A stretch of DNA of 7,641 bases from CAZHFA01 sp964534945 (GCA_964534945.1 CAZHSB010000061.1:1-7641); one strand, 5' to 3'. Positions 1-7,403 are shown, numbered from the stretch's first letter. Notes: generated from the letters alone by a model not told the origin. Translations and numbers: made by a program.

Positions 1-434
1 ATGGAACGTTAATAATTGCGATAGAAAATCAGTTGGGATTAAAATATTTTGCAGGATATCCTGAGGATCATGTAGGGAAGAAATTTTTTGGGATTCAAGG
101 GCTATATGCAGATAAAACTCCTATAACTTTTGGGAAAAAAGAGCTCACAGACAGGATTAAAAAAGCGGGGTGTGAAGATATAAAGTTTTATTATCCATTT
201 CCTGATTATAAGTTGCCTAAATTTATTTTTTCAAAAAAAGATTTTTATGGAGATTCTAGTATTTTTGAAAAATTGAATGGATGTGATGATGTTTTTAATG
301 GTAAACAATATGAACCGGATTTTTTAATGTCTTCTACATGGTTAATATTGTTAAAGAATGAATTGATCGAAGATTTGTCAAATTCATTTTTAATTTTTGC
401 TAACAAATCAAAAATTAAAAATGTAAATAGCTAA
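1..434 (+). CDS. SAM-dependent methyltransferase-like protein, C-terminal part (5' end outside window)
   Basis: The frame is open from the left edge (first whole codon at base 3) to TAA at 432-434, giving 143 residues with no true start in view. A TTG at 33 is possible but lies inside a conserved motif, so it is not the start. The segment IAIENQLGLKYFAGYPEDH, followed by a GIQGLY stretch, is the signature I associate with the C-terminal half of class I SAM methyltransferases in surface-polysaccharide clusters. It continues with an AGCEDIKFYYPFPDYKLP strand and ends in SNSFLIFA. The SAM-binding motif I would lie upstream, outside the window. The likely role is transfer of a methyl group to a sugar or glycan in the cytoplasm; the substrate is unknown. 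Gene 2 (48 bases downstream, same strand and frame) begins with a paralogous domain sharing YYPFPDY and LSNSFLI. I am fairly sure of the family and unsure of activity. The missing part could carry other domains. Confidence 0.75.
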   Translation, partial: GTLIIAIENQLGLKYFAGYPEDHVGKKFFGIQGLYADKTPITFGKKELTDRIKKAGCEDIKFYYPFPDYKLPKFIFSKKDFYGDSSIFEKLNGCDDVFNGKQYEPDFLMSSTWLILLKNELIEDLSNSFLIFANKSKIKNVNS

Positions 435-463
435 GAGGATAATTATAAAGTTAAGGATTGTTT

Positions 464-469
464 GAGAGG
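464..469 (+). promoter_or_regulatory. Possible ribosome binding site of the 1079-aa gene
   Basis: GAGAGG lies 13 bases before the ATG at 483, which is longer than the usual 5-9. An in-frame TAG at 480-482 directly precedes this ATG, so no upstream start is possible. The next in-frame ATG (residue 23, base 549) would cut the N-terminus. The start at 483 is therefore preferred, but translation may be weak or coupled to the upstream gene. Confidence 0.4.
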
Positions 470-482
470 TTATTAATCTTAG

Positions 483-3400
483 ATGAAAAAATTTTTATGT
501 GATTATATAAAAACAAAATATGAGTTTAATGAAAAATATAGTGTTTGGATGTCTGATAAGTTTGATGAAGATGTGGATGTGTCTTTTTTTGAAGATGAAA
601 AATATTTATATGATTCAATTCTAAATTCAAAAGATAAGGGGATTTTTTCAGATGAGCTACGATTTTTTGTAAAAGATGATAATTCTAAATTTGCTTTTTC
701 CGATGTAAGAACAAATATTTTAAGACCTGTGATAAATAACCTTCATGGCATTGGTTTAGAAATTGGTTCTGAATATGGATGTTTATCTTATTTTTTAAGT
801 GAAAATTGCGATCATCTTTTTTCTTTTGATAGAGATTTAAAAAAATCTTGTATTGCATCATTAAGATGTAATGATCTTATAAATGTTGATTTCATTTATG
901 ATAAATCATTGCCGAATTTTTCTCAAAAACTTGATTTTGTTGTTATGGTTGGAACTTTTGATTTTTCAAATACCTTTGGGGGAGAAATTAAAAAACTTGA
1001 TGAATGTATTAATTATTGTAGATCAATTCTTAAGGATGATGGTATTTTTATTTTCGCTTTTAATAATGATATTGGTTTAAAGAAGTTGTTGGAGCTTAAA
1101 GAGAATAATATATTTAGCTTTAATAAAAATCAGGTGATTTTTAAATTAGAAGAAAATGGTTTTAAAAATTTTGACTTATATTATCCATTTCCGGATTACG
1201 TTTATGCAAATTTAATATTATCTTCAAATGTTGTTAATTTTCCGCAAATTGATGTTTCTTCTTTAATTTGTGCTTCTGGTGCGCAAGAAAATCTAAAATA
1301 TTTCAAGTCGTTTTTTTTTAATGAAGAATTGAATAAAATTGTGAAAAGTGATAAATGGAGAAAACTCTCAAATTCTTTTTTAATTGTAGCAAGTCCTGAA
1401 AAAAAATTTACTAAAAATTTTGTATTGTCAAACTACTACTCAACAATGAGAAGAGGATGTTACGCGATTGAAACAAGAATTGTGGATGAATCAAATTCAT
1501 TAATTGTAAAACGTAATCATATGTCAACTAAGAAGCCTTTAGGTGATGCTTTAGTAAAGCAATTTGTTAAAGATGAAGAATATTTTGTTGGAACATCATA
1601 TTTTGGGGAGTTTAAAAAAATTGTATCTGTAAAGGATTGGACGATTCGAGAAATCTCTTCTTGGGCAAAAAAATGGATTGATTATCTAATTAAAAATTCA
1701 AAGTTTGATCCAATTTTAAATGTAAGAGTAATGGATGCAAAATTTTTCGATTGTTATCCAGGCAATATTATAATAGATAGTTCGGGGAAAATAGAGGTTT
1801 TTGATTTAGAATGGCATTCAAACAAAAAAATTACATTAAATCAAGTTGTTATTAGAGGAATGAAAAATTGTTTTTGTCGTGTTCCTGTAGTCGCAAAAAG
1901 TTTAGAATGTGAAAAAAGTTATAAAGAAATTATTACAGAAATTTTAAAAAATCTTGAATTGAACGTAGTAGAAAGTGATTTTGTTTATGCTTCTAAAATT
2001 GAAGAAGAATTAGTGAGGGAGGTCTTTGGTGGCGAGTATTTATTATATGATTGGTTACAGCAAAAACCAATTGTAGAATTGTTGTATGATGATTGTTTGA
2101 AAGTTATTAGCTCTTTTATGGAGCAAGCACAACAATTAATTTATGCACAAGATGTAATTAGTCAGAAAGAAAGAGTAATTTCGGCAAAACAAGGGATAAA
2201 GACAAATTTTGAAAAAGAAATTTGTCTTTATAAAGAAATGATAAAAAAAGATGGCGAGTTAATAGAGGAACTTAATAACAATATAGCCAAATTAGCACAG
2301 GAGTTAAATTTAATTAAAACAGGTGTTGTGTGGAGGGTTTATAGCTTATTAAAAAATAAAATCCCTCCTAGTGTTTATCGAATAATGCGATGTTTATTAA
2401 AACTTTTTTATTGGTTCCTAACACCTCATAAGTTGTTAGGAAGAATACGCTATTTAAAAGAAAGAAAATTAAAAAGTATGGAGTTGGCTTCTGAGGAAAA
2501 AATTCTAAAAGATAAAACAGAAATGATAAATTTTGAAAATAAAAATACTGAAAAATCAATCTTGTTTGTTTTACACGCCGAAGGTGGGGGCACAGAGAGT
2601 CATGTGTGTGATATGGCTGATTTGTTATTAAAAGAAGATATATCATCATTTATTTGTAAACCAAGTATTAATGGCCCTGATTGGATAAAAATTTTATCTT
2701 TTAGGACAAAATCTTTTAATTCTTTTTCGTATGATTTAAATATTAAAAACAATGAAAAGTTTGAAGAAATTTTGACTTGTTTAAATATTAAACATATTCA
2801 TATTCATCATTTAATGGGATATGGCATCGAAGCTATAAATTTGTTTATGTCTGCAGCGAAAAATTTAAAACTTCAATATGATATTACAATTCACGATTAT
2901 ATGACTGTTTGTCCCAGAATAAATATGGTCAGTAATTTTGGAATTTTTTGTGGAGAACATGGTGTATCTTACTGTGAATCGTGCATTCAGCGTTTGGGAT
3001 CTCCATTTGGAAAACCTTCGATCTTAGAGTGGAGAGAGCGTTTTTCTAAATTATTTGATAGCGCAAGACGTTTATTTGTTCCGAATCAAGATGTGAAGGA
3101 AAGAATGGAGCGATACTTCCCTCAAAATAAATTTTTAGTTCGCATTCATCCAGAAATAACTTTAGAAAAAAATTTTATAAAAGGGACCCAGCAAATTGAT
3201 CCGACATCAGTACGTGTGGTAGCTTTACTTGGGGTGATCACAGAACATAAGGGGGCTTCGGTTTTTCAAGCAACTGTAGAGTATGCTAAAGAGAATAATT
3301 TGTCACTTAAGTTTGTTATAGTTGGTTATTCGGATAGAGATGATATTTTTAGGTCTTTAGGGGTCGAAATAACTGGGAAATACAAAAAGGGTGAAGAAAT

Positions 3401-3722
3401 AAGTCTTTTATCGAAATATAATCCTGATATTATATGGTATCCAGCTGTGTGTCCAGAAACATATAGTTATACACTTTCTGTTGCGTTTATGACTTCAATT
3501 TATCCAGTTGCTTTTAATTTGGGAGCGATATCGCAAAGGATAAAAGAGCATAATTGGGGAGGGTTAATTCCGGTTAAACATATGCTGTCTCCTGAAAAAA
3601 TTGCAAAATTTTTGTTAAATGTGAAAATTCTCCAAATGCCATTACTCGTTAAAGAGGGATTCGTTTTCTCTAATAGTTTTTTTAAAGATTATTATGGCAT
3701 TGATAGTAATGAATTAAAATAA
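483..3722 (+). CDS. Multidomain methyltransferase-like / kinase-like / coiled-coil / GT4-like glycosyltransferase
   Basis: This 1079-aa protein has four visible parts. Residues ~1-305 are class I methyltransferase-like: glycine-rich GLEIGSEYGC at 91-100 resembles SAM motif I, and YYPFPDY is at 233-239. Residues ~318-455 look like a small-molecule or sugar kinase fold: candidate lysine K343, catalytic-loop DCYPGN (D423, N428) and metal-binding FDLEW (D441), with D-x4-N and N-x12-D spacing as in aminoglycoside-phosphotransferase-like kinases. Residues ~545-612 are charged and heptad-like, probably coiled coil, followed by a basic/aromatic stretch (614-663) that could touch the membrane. Residues ~691-1075 are GT-B/GT4-like: GGGTESHV at 701-708, HDYMTVCP at 804-811, a four-Cys set and CPETYSYTLSVA at 990-1001. 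Inferred role: cytoplasmic or membrane-peripheral glycan assembly with methylation and/or phosphorylation. The first three parts follow the order seen in WbdD, the O9a O-antigen terminator, but orthology is not shown. It lies 12 bases before the next glycosyltransferase, probably in one operon. The glycosyltransferase call is firm, the kinase-like call moderate, and the substrates are unknown. Confidence 0.8.
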   Translation: MKKFLCDYIKTKYEFNEKYSVWMSDKFDEDVDVSFFEDEKYLYDSILNSKDKGIFSDELRFFVKDDNSKFAFSDVRTNILRPVINNLHGIGLEIGSEYGCLSYFLSENCDHLFSFDRDLKKSCIASLRCNDLINVDFIYDKSLPNFSQKLDFVVMVGTFDFSNTFGGEIKKLDECINYCRSILKDDGIFIFAFNNDIGLKKLLELKENNIFSFNKNQVIFKLEENGFKNFDLYYPFPDYVYANLILSSNVVNFPQIDVSSLICASGAQENLKYFKSFFFNEELNKIVKSDKWRKLSNSFLIVASPEKKFTKNFVLSNYYSTMRRGCYAIETRIVDESNSLIVKRNHMSTKKPLGDALVKQFVKDEEYFVGTSYFGEFKKIVSVKDWTIREISSWAKKWIDYLIKNSKFDPILNVRVMDAKFFDCYPGNIIIDSSGKIEVFDLEWHSNKKITLNQVVIRGMKNCFCRVPVVAKSLECEKSYKEIITEILKNLELNVVESDFVYASKIEEELVREVFGGEYLLYDWLQQKPIVELLYDDCLKVISSFMEQAQQLIYAQDVISQKERVISAKQGIKTNFEKEICLYKEMIKKDGELIEELNNNIAKLAQELNLIKTGVVWRVYSLLKNKIPPSVYRIMRCLLKLFYWFLTPHKLLGRIRYLKERKLKSMELASEEKILKDKTEMINFENKNTEKSILFVLHAEGGGTESHVCDMADLLLKEDISSFICKPSINGPDWIKILSFRTKSFNSFSYDLNIKNNEKFEEILTCLNIKHIHIHHLMGYGIEAINLFMSAAKNLKLQYDITIHDYMTVCPRINMVSNFGIFCGEHGVSYCESCIQRLGSPFGKPSILEWRERFSKLFDSARRLFVPNQDVKERMERYFPQNKFLVRIHPEITLEKNFIKGTQQIDPTSVRVVALLGVITEHKGASVFQATVEYAKENNLSLKFVIVGYSDRDDIFRSLGVEITGKYKKGEEISLLSKYNPDIIWYPAVCPETYSYTLSVAFMTSIYPVAFNLGAISQRIKEHNWGGLIPVKHMLSPEKIAKFLLNVKILQMPLLVKEGFVFSNSFFKDYYGIDSNELK

Positions 3723-3724
3723 TT

Positions 3725-3729
3725 AAGGA
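3725..3729 (+). promoter_or_regulatory. Ribosome binding site of the 1065-aa glycosyltransferase gene
   Basis: AAGGA sits 5 bases before the ATG at 3735, a good Shine-Dalgarno site. It fixes the start and argues that the gene is translated separately, although it shares the frame of the gene ending at 3722. Confidence 0.7.
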
Positions 3730-3734
3730 AAAGC

Positions 3735-6700
3735 ATGTGTTTAAAAATTGTTGAAAAATATGTTAGGTCTTTTTTAAAAAAAGTAGGAGTTGTTTTTATT
3801 TACAGAAAGTTTTTTTTGAAATCATGCAATGAAGGTTTTGATCTTATTTTTGATGAAGAGTTTTATTTGAAAAAAAATAATGATGTAGCGATTTCTCGGA
3901 TGAATCCTAAGCTTCATTATATTTTGTATGGTTGGAAGGAAGGTCGTGATCCGAGTCCTCTTTTTATTACAAATTATTATTTAAGCCAACTGCATAAAAC
4001 TTTAAAAAAAAATTTAGATCCAATTTCTCATTATATCTTATATGGAGCGAAAGATAAATTAAATCCTCATCCGTTATTTGATTCAAGATTTTATAAGGAG
4101 GCATATGAAGTTAAATTTGAGCCCCCTCTTATTCATTATTTGAAAAATTTAAACAATAATCCACACCCATTATTTGATGTATCATTCTATCGCAAAAATT
4201 ATCAAATTGGAGAAGCGAGTGATTTGCCGCCGATATCTCATTATTTATCAATTGGAATATATAATGATTTTAAAATTAATAAAGATTTTACAATTAAGGA
4301 TTTATCTAAAAATGGTATCTTGGAAAAGATAAATGTTTTTTGTCCTGATGTTTTGTATAACGTTTCGGTTAAAAATGAGGATTACTTTCCAAGCTTATTA
4401 AGTTTAAAAAACAAATATGCGAAAATGGTTGATATTATTATACCAGTATATAGGGATTTAAGTGCTACGAAAAAATGTATTGAAAGTGTGTTAGGGGCGA
4501 AAAACAATACTTGTATGAGGTTAATAATCATAAATGATAAGTCGCCGGAAAATGAAGTAACATTATATTTAAATTCATTGAAAGTATCAGAAAATTTATT
4601 AGTAATTACAAACAAAGAAAATCTAGGATTTGTAGCTTCTGTAAATTTGGGAATGTCTCAATCTAAAAATAATGACGTATTACTTTTAAATAGCGATACT
4701 GAAGTTTCTAATTTTTGGTTGGATAGAATAGTCAGTCATGTTGAGCTTGAAGAGAATGTTGGAACAATAGCACCTTTTTCAAATAATTCAACAATTTGTA
4801 ATTATCCAACATTTGAGGGGTTTACTAATTTTAATAGTAAACAAACAGTATCTGATATCAGTGATCACCTTTTTGAATCCAATAAAGGACGTGCTGTGTG
4901 CATTCCAACATCTGTTGGTTTTTGTATGTTTATAAAAAGGGAATGCTTAAATGATGTGGGATTGTTTGATGTAAAAGCCTTTGGTAAAGGATATGGAGAA
5001 GAAAATGATTTTTGTGAACGTGCTTTATCAAGAGGATGGAAGCATTTTTTGGCAGTAGATGTTTTTGTTTATCATGAAGGGGAAAAAAGTTTTAAAGAAT
5101 CATCAAATATAAGAAAGCTAAATTCTCATGCAATTTTAATTAAACGTTATCCTTTGTACGATAGGAAAATAGCTTCATTTTTTTCGGTAGATTCGATTTT
5201 TCCATTTCGGATTTCCTCAATGATAAAAGAAATGGAGGCAACTTCTCAACCAAAGTTTTTGTTGTTTGTTCTACAAAAAGATATGGCGCAATTAGAAAAT
5301 TTAAAAATTTATTCTGAATTGAAAAATAATGTTTTAAGTTCAAATGCAAAAATAGTTTCTTTTATTTATGATGATGAAAAATCCATTTCTATAAAATATG
5401 AATCAAAATTTTTTGAAAAGCCCGTGACTTTTAATGTAGGTTCATTAAATAGTGAGTTAATAAGGGATATCTTGCTGGCTTGTAACTTTACAAGAAGTTT
5501 TGTTGCTAATATTTCTCAAAATGTTGAGTTGTTATCTTTTTTTATAAAATCCATAAATATACCATTTGATGTCTATTTTGAAAAATTAAGCTTTTTATGT
5601 CCATTAAATTTAGAGTGTTGTAAGAAAAATTTTGAAAGTAATACCGAATCCAACTTGATTTGTAATCGTTGTCTGGAAGAAGGTGGAAATGCTAAATATA
5701 ATGATATAATATTATTTAAACTTTTAAATCGTTGGCTTACAGAAGAAGCAGAAAACATTATTTTAAAAGATAAAGAAGCTTGTAAATATTTAATAAAAAT
5801 AAAAAAGGATATTGCAAAAAAAATTATCTTTATAGATGATTTGAAGTCCATATTTAATAAAGAAGGGGTTTCGAAAAATTTTATAAAAAGAGAAGATAAT
5901 GTTGCAAGATATAAAATAACGTTACTTCCAAGTGGTCCAGCAACGACAGCCCCCGATGCTAGTGGTTATATCAGGTGTATCTTGCCATTTTCACATCCAT
6001 CTATGCAGAGTTTGTTAACACCACAGATTCTTCCTTTAGACTCTTATACATATTTTGAGGCAGATATTGTTGTTTGTAATAGAACTAGCGTTTCAACTTC
6101 GCAACAGATAGATAAATTACTTAAGTACTGTAGAAAGCATCGTGCAAAATTGATTTATGATCTTGATGATGATTTATTTGATTTACCTCTTGAACATCCT
6201 GAACATGAATTGTATGTTAAAATGATGGAACCAATAAGGGAAATTATATCAGAAGCTCATCAAGTTAGGACGACAACGGCATTATTGAAAGAAAAATTAT
6301 CATTGTTAAATAATAATGTCGTTTTGGTTCCTAACTTATTAGACGAGACGATTTGGGGTAAGCCAGAGTTGAAAACAAACAACAAAAGTTTAAATTTACT
6401 TTATATGGGGACGTGTTCACATAATGCTGATTTTGACATGATCAAACCAGCACTGCGGAAATTAAAGAGTGATTTTCAAGATAAAGTAAAAATTTTTGTT
6501 ATTGGTGTGACAACTGAACGAAAAACGGAAGATTGGTTTGAGTTCTTGTGTCCATCAAACGAAATAGCATTAAATTATCCAGCTTTTGTTAATTGGATTC
6601 GTGCCAATAATATTTTTGACATAGGCTTAGCACCACTTGTTAAAAATACCTTTAATAGATCAAAAAGTTATATAAAGTTTTTAGATTATTCTGCATTAGG

Positions 6701-6932
6701 TCTTGTTACTGTTGCTTCTGATATTGATTCGTATCAAGCTGTTATCCGCGATGGTGAAAATGGGCACCTAGTGCGAGATGACTGGTATAGTTGTTTATCA
6801 AAATTATTGAATGATTTTGATTTAATGCAGAAAGAAAAAGAGGTTGCAAATGGTGAATTTGAAGCTCAATATACGTTAAAATCAAAAAGTGAAGAACTCA
6901 TAAAATTAGTCAGCCACCATCTTCATGTGTAA
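3735..6932 (+). CDS. Multidomain glycosyltransferase: FD..FY repeats, GT2 domain, degenerate GT4 N-lobe, GT4-like domain
   Basis: The protein has 1065 residues. Residues 39-185 hold four diverged repeats with FYxxx, a short HY(I/L) helix and NPHPLF-type linkers, a module common at the N-termini of large bacterial polysaccharide glycosyltransferases. Residues ~230-455 are a GT2 (GT-A fold) domain: VDIIIPVYRD start, nucleotide-binding NKENLGFVASVN, DxD-type NSDTEV (319-324), GKGYGEENDFC (417-427, catalytic acidic residues) and VYHEG (445-449). Residues ~505-700 resemble the N-lobe of a GT4 enzyme that has lost its active-site residues. Residues ~724-1062 are GT4-like: KLIYDLDDDLFD (805-816), NLLYMGTCSHNADF (887-900), FDIGLAPL (961-968), SYIKFLDYSALGL (978-990) and DGENGHLV (1006-1013). 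Inferred role: a bifunctional cytoplasmic glycosyltransferase adding at least two sugars to a surface glycan. Donor sugars cannot be read from sequence. An IS element starts about 33 bases after the stop, but the reading frame looks intact. Confidence 0.85.
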   Translation: MCLKIVEKYVRSFLKKVGVVFIYRKFFLKSCNEGFDLIFDEEFYLKKNNDVAISRMNPKLHYILYGWKEGRDPSPLFITNYYLSQLHKTLKKNLDPISHYILYGAKDKLNPHPLFDSRFYKEAYEVKFEPPLIHYLKNLNNNPHPLFDVSFYRKNYQIGEASDLPPISHYLSIGIYNDFKINKDFTIKDLSKNGILEKINVFCPDVLYNVSVKNEDYFPSLLSLKNKYAKMVDIIIPVYRDLSATKKCIESVLGAKNNTCMRLIIINDKSPENEVTLYLNSLKVSENLLVITNKENLGFVASVNLGMSQSKNNDVLLLNSDTEVSNFWLDRIVSHVELEENVGTIAPFSNNSTICNYPTFEGFTNFNSKQTVSDISDHLFESNKGRAVCIPTSVGFCMFIKRECLNDVGLFDVKAFGKGYGEENDFCERALSRGWKHFLAVDVFVYHEGEKSFKESSNIRKLNSHAILIKRYPLYDRKIASFFSVDSIFPFRISSMIKEMEATSQPKFLLFVLQKDMAQLENLKIYSELKNNVLSSNAKIVSFIYDDEKSISIKYESKFFEKPVTFNVGSLNSELIRDILLACNFTRSFVANISQNVELLSFFIKSINIPFDVYFEKLSFLCPLNLECCKKNFESNTESNLICNRCLEEGGNAKYNDIILFKLLNRWLTEEAENIILKDKEACKYLIKIKKDIAKKIIFIDDLKSIFNKEGVSKNFIKREDNVARYKITLLPSGPATTAPDASGYIRCILPFSHPSMQSLLTPQILPLDSYTYFEADIVVCNRTSVSTSQQIDKLLKYCRKHRAKLIYDLDDDLFDLPLEHPEHELYVKMMEPIREIISEAHQVRTTTALLKEKLSLLNNNVVLVPNLLDETIWGKPELKTNNKSLNLLYMGTCSHNADFDMIKPALRKLKSDFQDKVKIFVIGVTTERKTEDWFEFLCPSNEIALNYPAFVNWIRANNIFDIGLAPLVKNTFNRSKSYIKFLDYSALGLVTVASDIDSYQAVIRDGENGHLVRDDWYSCLSKLLNDFDLMQKEKEVANGEFEAQYTLKSKSEELIKLVSHHLHV
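3849..4289 (+). repeat. Four tandem diverged protein repeats of 32-39 aa inside the glycosyltransferase
   Basis: Repeat units span residues 39-77, 78-115, 116-147 and 148-185. Each has FY or YY near the start, then an ISHYILYG, LHYILYG or IHYLKN block, and the first three end in a P(S/H)PLF-type turn. The fourth keeps SHYLSIG but its PHPLF end has become KINKDF, and the third is shortened. At DNA level the copies are too diverged to be a recent duplication. The function of such repeats is not established; a scaffold or protein-interaction role is a guess. Confidence 0.75.
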
Positions 6933-6965
6933 TGACGGTGATTGTTATAAAAAGTTTTTTTTACT

Positions 6966-6990
6966 TGTCACGTCCTGAAATAAGTCCACA
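6966..6990 (+). repeat. Candidate left terminal inverted repeat of the IS3-family element
   Basis: The 25-base stretch starts with TG, as IS3-family ends do, and contains two GTCC copies (6972-6975 and 6984-6987). It sits just upstream of orfA at the expected distance. The 78 bases between the glycosyltransferase stop and orfA hold only this repeat, a T8 run (6955-6962) and the orfA ribosome binding site. Confidence 0.5.
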
Positions 6991-6999
6991 CATTTTGAT

Positions 7000-7003
7000 G
7001 GAG
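7000..7003 (+). promoter_or_regulatory. Ribosome binding site of IS orfA
   Basis: GGAG lies 7 bases before the ATG at 7011. A second GGAG at 7007-7010 abuts the ATG and is too close to act as the site. Confidence 0.6.
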
Positions 7004-7010
7004 ACAGGAG

Positions 7011-7403
7011 ATGGGAAAATGCAAAGAGAAGGTGAGAGTGATAAAGCAATATGCGGAGAGTTTTAAGAAGCATGTTGTATTAGAAATTGAATCAGGCATA
7101 CTGAATCAAGCAGAAGCGAGCAAGGAATATAACATTCCACGTCAAACGATATCAGGGTGGGTTGATAAATATGGAGTGATAAAGAAACAATTTGTGGAGG
7201 TAATAATGAAAGATCAAAAAGATGAGATAAAGGCATTGAAGGAGAAATTAGCAGATATGTGTATAAAATTAGGAGTATACGAGTGCATGATGGAAGAAGC
7301 TGGCAAGGATTATGGATTTACGTTAAAAAAAAACATAAACTCAAAGGAATTAGAGCTTATAAAGAAAGAAACGGGGGAAGTGTTAAAAAAGTATGCACTG
7401 TAA
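7011..7403 (+). CDS. IS3-family transposase OrfA (helix-turn-helix DNA-binding subunit)
   Basis: The 130-residue protein has the usual OrfA plan. A basic N-terminus leads into QYAESFKKHVVLEIESG, then a helix-turn-helix at about residues 31-50 (NQAEASKEYNIPRQTISGW) that would bind the IS ends. A charged leucine-zipper-like helix at about 66-95 is probably for oligomerisation. OrfA alone normally regulates and, fused to OrfB by frameshifting, forms the transposase. Codons 105-108 (TTA AAA AAA AAC) sit on the A9 run at 7325-7333, and the residues after it are probably made only when ribosomes do not shift. The ATG at 7011 has a good ribosome binding site. The gene appears intact, but because its partner orfB is broken the copy is probably not autonomous. 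Confidence 0.85.
   Translation: MGKCKEKVRVIKQYAESFKKHVVLEIESGILNQAEASKEYNIPRQTISGWVDKYGVIKKQFVEVIMKDQKDEIKALKEKLADMCIKLGVYECMMEEAGKDYGFTLKKNINSKELELIKKETGEVLKKYAL

Noticed and set aside
614..663. Residues 614-663 of the 1079-aa protein considered as a transmembrane segment (residue numbers, not bases; DNA about 2322-2471)
   Set aside because: The stretch is hydrophobic in places but broken by many Arg and Lys residues. A peripheral amphipathic contact is more plausible than a membrane-spanning helix.
883..1080. 65-codon + strand open frame in another phase
   Set aside because: It is inside the methyltransferase-like domain of the 1079-aa gene, with no ribosome binding site and no family resemblance.
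2368..2649. Reverse-strand open frame of 93 codons
   Set aside because: It lies wholly inside the 1079-aa gene, has no recognisable motif and reads as a low-complexity shadow of AT-rich coding sequence.
4382..5851. Three reverse-strand open frames (4382-4615, 5140-5349, 5573-5851)
   Set aside because: All lie opposite well-supported glycosyltransferase domains; their hydrophobic Phe/Leu/Ile-rich translations are what the antisense of Lys/Glu-rich AT-rich genes gives.
6915..6962. Possible rho-independent terminator after the 1065-aa gene: CACCATC / GACGGTG stem and a T8 run
   Set aside because: The stem has an internal A-C mismatch, and 14 bases separate it from the T run, so it is not a convincing intrinsic terminator. 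Half of the stem is also coding.
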